A stretch of 64,000 bases of DNA, from contig CAMFSU010000039.1 of NCBI GenBank assembly GCA_945983355.1, forward strand, positions 46,309 to 110,308. The letters run 5' to 3'. This document shows, piece by piece, positions 1 to 8,226 of this stretch. The DNA comes from an uncultured Clostridia bacterium (GTDB lineage: Bacteria > Bacillota > Clostridia > Oscillospirales > Acutalibacteraceae). Below the pieces are notes generated by a model that saw only the letters and a list, made by a program, of their open reading frames with translations, did not search any database and had not been told where the DNA came from. A program made the position numbers and the translations under genes. Numbering within the stretch: the first letter of the stretch is position 1; every line of letters starts with the position of its first letter.

Positions 1-598
1 CAGCAACAATACCAACAAGCATTACAATGCCCTGAATAAAATCGTTGATGGCAGTAGCCATATATCCGCCGAAAATTACATAAACACCTGTGAGTGCCGC
101 CATTACAACAATGCACACCCAATAAGGAATTTCAAATGCAATATTAAAAAGACTGGAAAGACCGTTATAAAGCGATGCGGTATATGGAATAAGGAAAACA
201 AACACAATAAACGATGCCGCAATTTTCAGCACTTTGGAATCATAACGCTTTTGGAAAAAGTCAGGCATTGTTTTTGAGTTTAAATGCTGTGTCATAACAC
301 GTGTGCGTCGACCCAAAATATTCCAAGCAAGAAGTGAACCGATAAACGCATTACCAAGACCAATCCAAGTGGACGCAAGGCCAAAGTTCCAACCAAACTG
401 ACCCGCATAGCCAACGAAAATTACCGCCGAAAAGTACGAGGTGCCATAGGCGAATGCCGTAAGCCACGGGCCGACATTACGGCCACCTAAAACAAAGCCG
501 TTAACATCGGTTGCGTGCTTTTTACAATAAACACCAACTGTAACCATTGCTGCGAAAAAAACAAAAACCAATATTGCGGTAAAAATTTCTGCTGTCAT
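1..598 (-). CDS. Sodium:solute symporter (SSS family), C-terminus off the edge
   Basis: The first 199 codons are present and the gene continues past the left edge. The protein is hydrophobic, with an N-terminal membrane segment (about residues 3-22), then a 'GYAGQFGWNFGLAS' stretch and an 'FGGYMATAINDFIQG' stretch. These are typical of the first transmembrane helices of Na+/solute symporters of the PutP/PanF family. It would import an organic solute with sodium at the cytoplasmic membrane; the substrate cannot be read from the sequence. It starts 20 nt after the stop of the acyl-CoA ligase with a GAAGGG ribosome site, so the pair is probably an uptake-and-activation operon for a carboxylic acid. 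The family is clear; the substrate is inference. Confidence 0.85.
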   Translation of the reverse strand, partial: MTAEIFTAILVFVFFAAMVTVGVYCKKHATDVNGFVLGGRNVGPWLTAFAYGTSYFSAVIFVGYAGQFGWNFGLASTWIGLGNAFIGSLLAWNILGRRTRVMTQHLNSKTMPDFFQKRYDSKVLKIAASFIVFVFLIPYTASLYNGLSSLFNIAFEIPYWVCIVVMAALTGVYVIFGGYMATAINDFIQGIVMLVGIVA

Positions 599-618
599 TT
601 TAAACCCTTCTTTTTAAT

Positions 619-2253
619 TTAACTGTTTATTTGTGCTTCGACAAGACTTACCTTGCAGTATTTTTCACGAAGCACGGGTTTTTCAATTTTGCCTGTGGGA
701 TTGCGGGGAACCTTGTCAAAAATAATCTTTCTCGGTCTTCTGTAACGGGGAAGCTCTTTGCAAAATTCGGTAATTTCATCCTCTGTACAGGTAATGCCCT
801 CTTTAATTTCAATAATAGCGGCGGCAATTTCGCCAAGGCGGGCATCGGGAAGACCTATAACCGCAACATCCTTTATCTTGTCAAATTTTCTAAGCTCATC
901 CTCAATTTGAACAGGATAAAGGTTTTCACCGCCCGAAATTACAACATCCTTTTTTCTGTCAACAAGGTAAATAAAACCATCCTCATCAACCTTTGCCATA
1001 TCACCTGTGAAAAGCCAACCGTCCTTTAAAATTTCGTTGGTGGCTTCTTCGTTTTTATAATAACAGTCCATAACACCTGGGCCCTTGACTGCCAATTCAC
1101 CAACATCACCCTGTGCTACCTCGTTGCCGTTTTCGTCAACGATTTTTACCTCCCAAAGATAACCGGCCTTACCGATAGCACCAACCTTATGTACATTTTC
1201 AACACCAAGATGCACACAACCGGGGCCGATAGATTCGCTCAAACCGTAGTTTGTGTCATATTGATGATTTGGGAAATGCTTGAGCCAACGCTTAATAAGT
1301 GAGGGGGGAACTGGCTGTGCGCCGATATGCATTAAGCGCCATTGCGAAATGAGATAATCCTGAAGATTTATTTTGCCCGATTCAATAGCATCAAGGATAT
1401 CCTGTGCCCAAGGCACCAGAAGCCAAACAATTGTGCATTTTTCTTCGGTCACGGTGCGAAGTATCCATTCGGGCTTAACACCGCGAAGAAGTACCGCCTT
1501 GCTGCCCGACAAAAGTGAGCCAAACCAGTGCATTTTAGCACCCGTATGGTAAAGTGGCGGAATGCAAAGAAAAACATCATCGCGCGTTTGCGAGTGATGG
1601 TTTTGCTCGGTATAACAAGATGCAACAAGTGCACGGTGGCGGTGAAGAATTGCCTTTGGAAAACCGGTTGTACCCGACGAAAAATAAATTGCACCAAAGT
1701 CATCTTCATTAAGTAAAACTGCGGGCGCTTGGGTAGAGCAATAGTTCATAAGCCGTACGCCATCTTCAGCATAATCGGGCTTACCCTTACCTATAAAGAA
1801 CATTGTTTTAATTTTGGGAAGCTGGTCATAAACAGTGTCCATACGGCCGATAAATTCAGGACCAAAAACCAAAACCGAACAATCTGCCAAATCAAGACAA
1901 TATTTAATTTCTTCACCCGAATATCTGAAATTAAGGGGTACTGCAATGCAGCCCGCCTTTAAAATGCCAAAATAAATGGGCAACCATTCAAGCGAATTCA
2001 TTAAAAGAATTGCAACCTTTGTACCCCGCTGGAAGCCACGGCTTAAAAGTAAATTAGCAAAGCGGTTTGCCTTACGGTCAAATTCTGCCCAAGTTAACTC
2101 TCTTCTATACGGTGCATCAATGGCGCTTTCGATAAGACTTGCCTCTCGCCAGGTGACCGCTTTGTCACGGTCTTCCGATGGGTTAACCTCTACCAAAGCA
2201 ACCTCACCGCCGTAAAGTCTTGCATTTCTTTCCAAAAAGTCTGCAATAACCAT
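619..2253 (-). CDS. Acyl-CoA synthetase / AMP-binding ligase
   Basis: At 544 residues this is normal length for class I adenylate-forming enzymes, which activate a carboxylate with ATP to an acyl-AMP and then form the CoA thioester. Visible motifs are the phosphate-binding loop 'YFSSGTTGFPKAILHRH' (about residue 190), 'YGLSE' in the substrate pocket, the hinge region 'GDMAKVDEDGFIYLVDRKKD' and the C-terminal lysine motif 'PRNPTGKIEKP', which carries the catalytic lysine. An AGGAGG site precedes the ATG. It is first in an operon with a sodium symporter and is driven by a TTGACA-N17-TAAAAT promoter followed by three 16-bp-spaced direct repeats. The N-terminus resembles medium- or long-chain and crotonobetaine/carnitine-type ligases, but the substrate is unknown. 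Confidence 0.9.
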   Translation of the reverse strand: MVIADFLERNARLYGGEVALVEVNPSEDRDKAVTWREASLIESAIDAPYRRELTWAEFDRKANRFANLLLSRGFQRGTKVAILLMNSLEWLPIYFGILKAGCIAVPLNFRYSGEEIKYCLDLADCSVLVFGPEFIGRMDTVYDQLPKIKTMFFIGKGKPDYAEDGVRLMNYCSTQAPAVLLNEDDFGAIYFSSGTTGFPKAILHRHRALVASCYTEQNHHSQTRDDVFLCIPPLYHTGAKMHWFGSLLSGSKAVLLRGVKPEWILRTVTEEKCTIVWLLVPWAQDILDAIESGKINLQDYLISQWRLMHIGAQPVPPSLIKRWLKHFPNHQYDTNYGLSESIGPGCVHLGVENVHKVGAIGKAGYLWEVKIVDENGNEVAQGDVGELAVKGPGVMDCYYKNEEATNEILKDGWLFTGDMAKVDEDGFIYLVDRKKDVVISGGENLYPVQIEDELRKFDKIKDVAVIGLPDARLGEIAAAIIEIKEGITCTEDEITEFCKELPRYRRPRKIIFDKVPRNPTGKIEKPVLREKYCKVSLVEAQINS

Positions 2254-2267
2254 TTTATTCCTCCTAA

Positions 2268-2309
2268 AACACTTTAACGATTTAACACTTTAACATTTTA
2301 ACACTTTAA
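2268..2309. repeat. Three direct repeats, 16-bp period (probable operator)
   Basis: AACACTTTAA occurs perfectly at 2268-2277, 2284-2293 and 2300-2309, exactly 16 bp apart. The copies start at the -10 box of the acyl-CoA ligase promoter and run down to its ribosome site, so a bound protein would block transcription. This is inferred from position; the regulator is not identified. Confidence 0.6.
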
Positions 2310-2323
2310 AGCGTTGGTGTCAA
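2295..2323 (-). promoter_or_regulatory. Promoter of acyl-CoA ligase operon
   Basis: On the minus strand, TTGACA (2323-2318), a 17-nt spacer, then TAAAAT (2300-2295). The -10 overlaps the last of the direct repeats. Confidence 0.75.
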
Positions 2324-2343
2324 GTGTATATTTAAAAAAAATG

Positions 2344-2372
2344 TTGTTTTTGCATTTATATGTTGGTATAAT
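2344..2372 (+). promoter_or_regulatory. Promoter of transglutaminase-like lipoprotein
   Basis: TTGTTT, 17-nt spacer, TATAAT (2367-2372), about 32 nt ahead of the ATG, with AAGGGTG as ribosome site. Confidence 0.65.
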
Positions 2373-2404
2373 TATATTGTAATAATTTTGAAAAGGGTGT
2401 TTAT

Positions 2405-3856
2405 ATGTTTAAAAAGACAATTTGTTGCTTACTTGTTGCAATAATTTTAATAACTCTTTCGGGCTGTTTTGAAGCTAAAAAGCCCGAATTTCCAAGCTTT
2501 GATCAAAGCACCACCTCATTGCCGGACAGCAGTGCTTCAAGCAATACCACAACCGAAAGTGATAAAAACACCACCACCTCTAAACCAACGCAGAGCAAAC
2601 CCACACAAAGTAAACCGTCACTGAGCAAGCCCACCCAAAACACCTCTGGCGGTGTGGTGATTGAAAAGCCAACACAAACCGTAACAAGCGAAAACACATC
2701 GGTTTCCTCCCCTACAATTGAGGCGCCCGTTGTACCCAACACGCCCCACACCCCATTATCAAAGGATAAATATTATCAATATTTAACACTTGATGAAAAG
2801 GGCAAAGAAATTTATAAGAAAATTTCCACCGCCATTGAAACAACCCAAAATGTTGTTAATTTAAAAGACTTTAAGGTGGATTTTGACACCGTTTGGCAAA
2901 TATATCAAAAGCTTATTACCGACAACCCGCAGTATTTTTGGGTTTCAAAATTTATTACCTACACCGAAACCACAGAAAACGGGCAAAGTATGTTGGTCGA
3001 TTTTTATATTTCCTATACCGACGGCGATGTAACCGACACCTTTGATGACAAAAGTCAGCTTATTGTGGTTGCCAACCGCCAAAAAATTCAAAACCAAATT
3101 GATAATGTAAACCAAAAAATTAAAGCTATACTTTCAAGCATCCCCGCAAATGCGCCTGTAATTAATAAAGAAAAGCTTATACACGATGCGGTACTTAAAG
3201 CTGTTTCTTATGATTACGATGCCGTTAACAAAGCACCTTCCAAAAATAATTACCCTCGTGTGTGGGATATTTACGGCGCACTTTGTAATCAAAAAGCCGT
3301 GTGTGAAGGGTATTCAAAATTATTTCAATATTTGTGCTATCAGGTTGGTATAAATTCAACCTTTGTGCATGGCACAAGCGAAAACCAACCGCACGCGTGG
3401 AACACCGTAAACCTTGACGGCGGTTGGTATCATATAGACACCACTTGGGACGATGCTTCAGACAGCGGTATGCCGTTATATGATTATTTTAATCTTACTA
3501 GCGAAGAAATTTGTGCCGACCACACAATTGACCAAAAAGACATTGCTGTACCCACCGCAACCGCTACTGAATATAGCTTTACAAATACCTTTGGTATGAA
3601 GCTAAAAAATCTTACATCTGCACCGCTTAATTACCAAAAGGCGATTGATTATGCTGTTCAGTTTGACAGCCCATATCTTTATATTATGGTGGACCAACAA
3701 AATATAAGCCATGCTTACAGTAATTATTTGATGATGTATTTTTGGGGTCCTAACAGTGAAGTGAGACAATATATAAAAAATAAAGGTTACCAGCTTTCTT
3801 TTGAAGAAAACACAATAACCTATACCGACAGTTGTATATTCATAAAGCGAAAATAA
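2405..3856 (+). CDS. Transglutaminase-like lipoprotein
   Basis: 483 residues. The N-terminus is a lipoprotein signal peptide ending in the lipobox 'LSGC' (Cys 21), followed by about 90 residues rich in Ser, Thr, Pro and Lys with 'KPTQS' repeats, a likely wall-spanning linker. The C-terminal half has a transglutaminase-like core: catalytic Cys in 'KAVCEGYSKL', His in 'QPHAWNTV' and Asp in 'YHIDTTWDD', in the order of the papain-like triad. Such exported proteins act as peptidases or amide-transferring enzymes at the cell surface; the substrate is unknown. It is a single gene with its own promoter, and its terminator is shared with the convergent CLC gene. Confidence 0.85.
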   Translation: MFKKTICCLLVAIILITLSGCFEAKKPEFPSFDQSTTSLPDSSASSNTTTESDKNTTTSKPTQSKPTQSKPSLSKPTQNTSGGVVIEKPTQTVTSENTSVSSPTIEAPVVPNTPHTPLSKDKYYQYLTLDEKGKEIYKKISTAIETTQNVVNLKDFKVDFDTVWQIYQKLITDNPQYFWVSKFITYTETTENGQSMLVDFYISYTDGDVTDTFDDKSQLIVVANRQKIQNQIDNVNQKIKAILSSIPANAPVINKEKLIHDAVLKAVSYDYDAVNKAPSKNNYPRVWDIYGALCNQKAVCEGYSKLFQYLCYQVGINSTFVHGTSENQPHAWNTVNLDGGWYHIDTTWDDASDSGMPLYDYFNLTSEEICADHTIDQKDIAVPTATATEYSFTNTFGMKLKNLTSAPLNYQKAIDYAVQFDSPYLYIMVDQQNISHAYSNYLMMYFWGPNSEVRQYIKNKGYQLSFEENTITYTDSCIFIKRK

Positions 3857-3860
3857 ATAA

Positions 3861-3892
3861 AAACGGCTCGATTAATCATCGAGTCGTTTTTT
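3861..3892. terminator. Bidirectional terminator inside a stop codon
   Basis: A 12-bp stem (3861-3872 with 3878-3889, one G-U pair) and a 5-nt loop, with A-run and T-run flanks that work in both directions. The stop codon of the convergent CLC gene (3872-3874) lies in the hairpin, so its last residues are encoded by the stem. Confidence 0.9.
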
Positions 3893-5080
3893 AGTTTTCT
3901 TTTCGGTGTAAAGCCCAATATTAAATGTTAAAATTCTTGAAAGCACTGCCGCCAAGGCAAAGTACCCTGCACCGCCAATGCCAAAAAATTCAAGCCCCAG
4001 CATAAAGGCCGCGGCGGTGCATTTTGTGGCACCTCCAAAAAGTACTACCGTGCCGACAGCCGCAGAAAAGGTTGGTGAAATTCCCAATAAAGTACCCAAT
4101 GCCGCGCCCAAGGTTGCGCCCACAAAAAGTGCGGGGACAATTTCACCACCCTTAAAGCCCGCAGCATTTGTAATGGCGGTAAATATAATTTTAAAGGCAA
4201 AAGCCAAATAACACACAGTGCCCGTTTTTAAAACATTTTCGATTATATGCATACCGCCGCCGTTATAGTCGTTATTGCCAACAAGCAGCGTTAAACCAAT
4301 TATTAAAACACCGCCAACCACGATTCGAAGATATGCATTTTTGAAAAGCTTTTTAAATAAATCGGCAATAAAACGAAGCGCCAAACAAAACAGCATTGTA
4401 ACCACCGAACAAGCAACGATAAGCGCAACAACCTTTAAAACCGAAATTGCATTAAATTTCGGTAATGGCGGCAAGCCAAATCTTTCGGGGTGAACGCCTA
4501 AAAGCTTTGCTACTGCAAACGCACCAAAGCTTGATACCACAAGGGGTAACACCGATTTGAAATAAAACCTTCGGCTTATATAAATAATTTCAAGCCCAAA
4601 CGCCAGGGCAGTTAGGGGCACGGTGAAAACCGATGAAAACATAGCCGTCATACCGCAAAGCAGTAATATTTTTAACTTTTCATCCTTTAATTTTAAAGTG
4701 TTAGCGATGGGTGAAGCAATGCCGCTGCCTATTTGCAGGGCTGCACCCTCCTTTCCGGCCGAGCCACCAAAAAACTGTGTAATGGCTGTGCCGACGAAAA
4801 CCGCAACCGAAAGTAAAAATGGGCTTTTACCGCCATTTTTGACAGCCGAAAAAACCGTGTGTATATTTTGCTTTTCAACCTTTAATACCTTAAAAAGCGA
4901 AACAGTTAAAAGACCGCCGAGCGGTAAGATATAAACGAGCCAATTATACTGTCCAAAAACACCGTTTGCAAATTTTAAGGTATGCGCAAACAAAGCGCCC
5001 ACACCGCCGCACAAAACGGCAGTTATAACAGCACCTAAAAGCAAAAGTGCGTATTCTTTTTTAGCGTTTGTTTTCTGCAT
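3872..5080 (-). CDS. CLC-type anion transporter, fluoride (CLC-F)-like
   Basis: 402 residues with about ten hydrophobic segments. CLC signatures are present as 'GGSAGKEGAALQIGSG' (the GREGP region) and 'GGEIVPALFVGATLG' (the GGxFxP region). The usual GSGIP chloride motif is missing: 'KQNIHTVFSAV' stands in its place. From what is known of the family, loss of GSGIP together with GxEG(T/A)xxQ and GGE(V/I)xP is the pattern of CLC-F fluoride/proton antiporters, so export of fluoride is the best inference. I found no fluoride riboswitch in the 124 nt upstream. Single gene, divergent from the MFS gene. Confidence 0.8.
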   Translation of the reverse strand: MQKTNAKKEYALLLLGAVITAVLCGGVGALFAHTLKFANGVFGQYNWLVYILPLGGLLTVSLFKVLKVEKQNIHTVFSAVKNGGKSPFLLSVAVFVGTAITQFFGGSAGKEGAALQIGSGIASPIANTLKLKDEKLKILLLCGMTAMFSSVFTVPLTALAFGLEIIYISRRFYFKSVLPLVVSSFGAFAVAKLLGVHPERFGLPPLPKFNAISVLKVVALIVACSVVTMLFCLALRFIADLFKKLFKNAYLRIVVGGVLIIGLTLLVGNNDYNGGGMHIIENVLKTGTVCYLAFAFKIIFTAITNAAGFKGGEIVPALFVGATLGAALGTLLGISPTFSAAVGTVVLFGGATKCTAAAFMLGLEFFGIGGAGYFALAAVLSRILTFNIGLYTEKKTKKRLDD

Positions 5081-5147
5081 TTTAAACTTCCCCTGTCTTT
5101 ACAAATGAAATTTTACCACTCTTCCAAGTCATTTGCAACCTTATCTA

Positions 5148-5176
5148 TTGAGAAAAATTTTATTTTATGCTACAAT
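5148..5176 (+). promoter_or_regulatory. Promoter of MFS-GH2 operon
   Basis: TTGAGA (5148-5153), 17-nt spacer, TACAAT (5171-5176), followed by TAGGAGG ahead of the MFS start. Confidence 0.75.
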
Positions 5177-5204
5177 TAACTAAACAAATTATAGGAGGAT
5201 TTTT

Positions 5205-6494
5205 ATGAAAACAAAGCTCCCCCCTCGTTTTTGGTGTGCTATCACCCTGTTTTCACTTATCGGACAGGTTGCGTGGGTAGTTGAAAATATGTATTTTAAT
5301 GTTTTCATTTACAAAATGTTCAACGCCTCGGCCGATGATATCGCCCTAATGGTTGGCGCTTCCGCAGTTGCCGCTACCGTAACAACAGTGTTTATGGGCG
5401 CCCTTTCCGACCGCATTGGCAAACGCAAGCTTTTTATTTGCGGCGGTTATATTTTATGGGGCATTTCAATTTTCAGTTTTGTGCTTATTAAAGCCGATAT
5501 TATTTCCCCGCTTTTCCCGTCGGTCACCGCAATTTCTTCGCTTTGTGTTACATTGGTTATAATTTTAGACTGCGTTATGACTTTTTTCGGCTCTACCGCA
5601 AACGATGCCGCCTTTAACGCATGGCTTACCGATTCAACCGATTCTTCCAACCGCGGTGCAGTTGAGGGCATAAACGCCATGATGCCGCTTGTTGCAATTT
5701 TGGTGGTTTTCGGCGGTTTTATGTTTTTTGATTTAGAAAATCCGCAAAGCTGGTCGCTTATTTTTACCATTATCGGCACTGTTGTTTTAGTTATTGGTGT
5801 TTTGGGCATTTTTCTTATTAAGGACACACCCATCGAAAAGCCAGAGCAAAGCTATTTAAAATGTATTTTTTACGGCTTTATGCCAAAAACAATTAAAAAC
5901 AATCTTTCGCTTTATTTAACCCTTGCGGCATTTGTTGTGTTTAACATTTCAATTCAAATTTTTATGCCTTATTTAATTATTTATTATGAAAAATCTCTCG
6001 GAATGACCGACTATGTTTTCATAATGGCACCCGCAATTATAGTTGCCGCCGTTGTAACTGCCTTTTGGGGCAGAGTTTACGATAAAAAGGGCTTTAATTT
6101 TTCATCCGCAATTGCAATTTTGTCACTTTGCATTGGTTATATCATTTTGTTTTTCACAAAAACCACTCTGCCTGTATTTATCGGCTCACTCTTTATGATG
6201 TGCGGTTACCTTTCAGGTATGGCGGTTTTCGGTGCAATGATTAGGGACAACACCCCTGAAAATAAAGCAGGTATGTTCCAAGGTCTTCGCATTTTTTCAC
6301 AGGTTTTAATACCCGGTATTGTTGGCCCTGCTATCGGCTCTGCCGTGCTTAAAAATGCCGAAACCGTTTTAAATAACGACGGTACAACCTCGTTTTTGCC
6401 AAACGAAAATATCTTTTTGGCGGCTCTTGTTGCCGTGTTACTGCTTATCCCCTTTTTATTCGTTATAAAAAAGAAAAAGGAACTGATTAAATGA
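5205..6494 (+). CDS. MFS transporter, probably for a glycoside
   Basis: 429 residues with about twelve hydrophobic segments. The loop 2-3 sequence 'GALSDRIGKRKLFI' fits the G-x(3)-D-R-x-G-R/K-R motif of the major facilitator superfamily, and the protein ends in a basic tail (KKKKELIK). It shares four bases with the start of a glycoside hydrolase family 2 gene, so the two are translated together. The likely job is import of an oligosaccharide or glycoside for cytoplasmic hydrolysis. The coupling is seen in the sequence; the substrate is inference. Confidence 0.88.
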   Translation: MKTKLPPRFWCAITLFSLIGQVAWVVENMYFNVFIYKMFNASADDIALMVGASAVAATVTTVFMGALSDRIGKRKLFICGGYILWGISIFSFVLIKADIISPLFPSVTAISSLCVTLVIILDCVMTFFGSTANDAAFNAWLTDSTDSSNRGAVEGINAMMPLVAILVVFGGFMFFDLENPQSWSLIFTIIGTVVLVIGVLGIFLIKDTPIEKPEQSYLKCIFYGFMPKTIKNNLSLYLTLAAFVVFNISIQIFMPYLIIYYEKSLGMTDYVFIMAPAIIVAAVVTAFWGRVYDKKGFNFSSAIAILSLCIGYIILFFTKTTLPVFIGSLFMMCGYLSGMAVFGAMIRDNTPENKAGMFQGLRIFSQVLIPGIVGPAIGSAVLKNAETVLNNDGTTSFLPNENIFLAALVAVLLLIPFLFVIKKKKELIK

Positions 6495-8185
6495 AGCAAA
6501 AATTTGCGACCCTTTACACCCCGTTTGAAAAAGATTTGAATATAGATATGCCTTGGGATGAATACCCACGACCACAGCTTGTGCGTGACAGCTTTATAAA
6601 TCTTAACGGCAGGTGGAATTTAGAAATTAACCGCGGCGGCAAAATCGTTAAAAGCGGTGAAATTATTGTACCCTTTCCCCTTGAAAGTCGGCTATCAAAC
6701 TTTGAATTTTTAAAAAAGAAAAATGATATTTTAATTTACACAAAAAACTTTAACCTTAACAAAACCGACAAAACCGCGCTTTTGCATTTCGGTGCGGTTG
6801 ACCAAGAGTGTAAGGTTTTTGTAAACGATAATTTTATCGGTGAAAACATTGGCGGTTATCTTCCCTTTTCGTTTGATATAACCGCCCACCTTAAAGATGG
6901 CGAAAACACTTTAAGGGTTGAGGTTATAGACCGACTCGATACAGATTTAGCATCCGGCAAGCAATGTAAAAAGCGTGGCGGTATGTGGTACACCGAAACC
7001 AGCGGTATTTGGCAAACCGTATGGCTTGAACAAGTGCCGAAAAATTATATTAAAAACATTAAAGTAACACCTAACCTTTCTGGCTTTGAAATTAAGGTTT
7101 TGGGCGGTGAAGAGCATAAAACCCTTAAAATAGATGGTGAAAGCTTTAATTTTACAGGCGATACCGCAAATATTGAAATTAAAAACCCAATAAATTGGTC
7201 ACCCGAAAACCCGCATCTTCATCACTTTACATTAAAGTCGGGCGAGGATGAAATCAAGTCCTACACAGCGCTTCGCACGGTTGAAATAAATGGTGATAAA
7301 ATTTTACTAAACGGTAAGCCATACTTTTTCCACGGGCTTTTGGACCAAGGTTATTTTAGTGACGGTATTTACACCCCCGCCACCCCAAAGGCGCTTGAAA
7401 ACGATGTTTTAAAAATGAAGGAGTGTGGCTTTAACACACTTCGCAAGCATATTAAAATTGAGCACGAGCTATTTTATTATTACTGCGATAAGCACGGTAT
7501 GGTGGTTTTTCAAGACCTTGTAAACAACGGTAAATACAGCTTTTTAATTGACACCGCTTTGCCGACAGTTGCATTTAAAAAAGGCATTACCCATAAGGCA
7601 ACACCCTTTCGCCGTGAACAATTTATTAAAAATTCGCTTGACACCATAAACCTTTTATATAACCACCCCTGTGTCTGCTATTACACCCTTTTTAACGAGG
7701 GTTGGGGGCAATTTTCAACTGATGAAATGTTTGATTTGATGAAAAGCACCGACGCAACACGCGTGTGGGATGCAACTTCGGGTTGGTTTCAAACAAATAA
7801 AAGCGATGTTTTAAGCGAGCATATTTATTTTAAGCCCTTAAAGCTTAAAAACGATGGGCGACCGCTTGTTTTATCAGAATTTGGGGGCTATTCCTCCAAA
7901 ATAGAGGGGCACGTGTTTAACATAAAAAACACATATGGCTATAGGTTTTTTGCCGACAATGAGGAATTTAAAAAAGCACTTTTAAAGCTTTATTATAATG
8001 AGGTTATCCCCCAGATTAAACAAAACGGACTTTGCGCTACAATTTTAACACAGGTAAGCGATGTCGAGGATGAAACCAACGGGCTTTTAACCTACGACCG
8101 ACAGGTTTTAAAGGTGTGCGAAAATGAAATGAGAGATTTAGCAAACACCCTTAAAACCGAATATGAAAATTACTTAAATAAATAA
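6491..8185 (+). CDS. Glycoside hydrolase family 2 (beta-galactosidase/glucuronidase type)
   Basis: 564 residues with no signal peptide, so cytoplasmic. The N-terminal sugar-binding domain (about 25-185; 'DSFINLNGRWNLEI', 'YTETSGIWQTVWLE') is followed by a short immunoglobulin-like domain and the TIM barrel. The acid/base glutamate is in 'YYTLFNEGWGQF' and the nucleophile glutamate in 'VLSEFGGYS'. This order and spacing are typical of GH2, which hydrolyses terminal beta-linked galactose, glucuronate, mannose or similar residues. The exact sugar cannot be told. It overlaps the MFS permease by four bases and ends at a strong terminator. Confidence 0.88.
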   Translation: MKQKFATLYTPFEKDLNIDMPWDEYPRPQLVRDSFINLNGRWNLEINRGGKIVKSGEIIVPFPLESRLSNFEFLKKKNDILIYTKNFNLNKTDKTALLHFGAVDQECKVFVNDNFIGENIGGYLPFSFDITAHLKDGENTLRVEVIDRLDTDLASGKQCKKRGGMWYTETSGIWQTVWLEQVPKNYIKNIKVTPNLSGFEIKVLGGEEHKTLKIDGESFNFTGDTANIEIKNPINWSPENPHLHHFTLKSGEDEIKSYTALRTVEINGDKILLNGKPYFFHGLLDQGYFSDGIYTPATPKALENDVLKMKECGFNTLRKHIKIEHELFYYYCDKHGMVVFQDLVNNGKYSFLIDTALPTVAFKKGITHKATPFRREQFIKNSLDTINLLYNHPCVCYYTLFNEGWGQFSTDEMFDLMKSTDATRVWDATSGWFQTNKSDVLSEHIYFKPLKLKNDGRPLVLSEFGGYSSKIEGHVFNIKNTYGYRFFADNEEFKKALLKLYYNEVIPQIKQNGLCATILTQVSDVEDETNGLLTYDRQVLKVCENEMRDLANTLKTEYENYLNK

Positions 8186-8186
8186 C

Positions 8187-8214
8187 AAAAAGCTCCGATT
8201 TATCGGAGCTTTTT
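8187..8214. terminator. Bidirectional terminator
   Basis: The 8-bp stem AGCTCCGA/TCGGAGCT (8191-8198 with 8203-8210) is flanked by A-run and T-run. It serves the GH2 gene and the convergent DUF898-type gene. Confidence 0.9.
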
Positions 8215-8226
8215 ACTTTATAATTT

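Noticed and set aside
5081..5204. Fluoride (crcB) riboswitch upstream of the CLC gene
   Set aside because: Neither the GGNGATGG-like 5' element nor the CTGATGA-type 3' element is seen on the minus strand.
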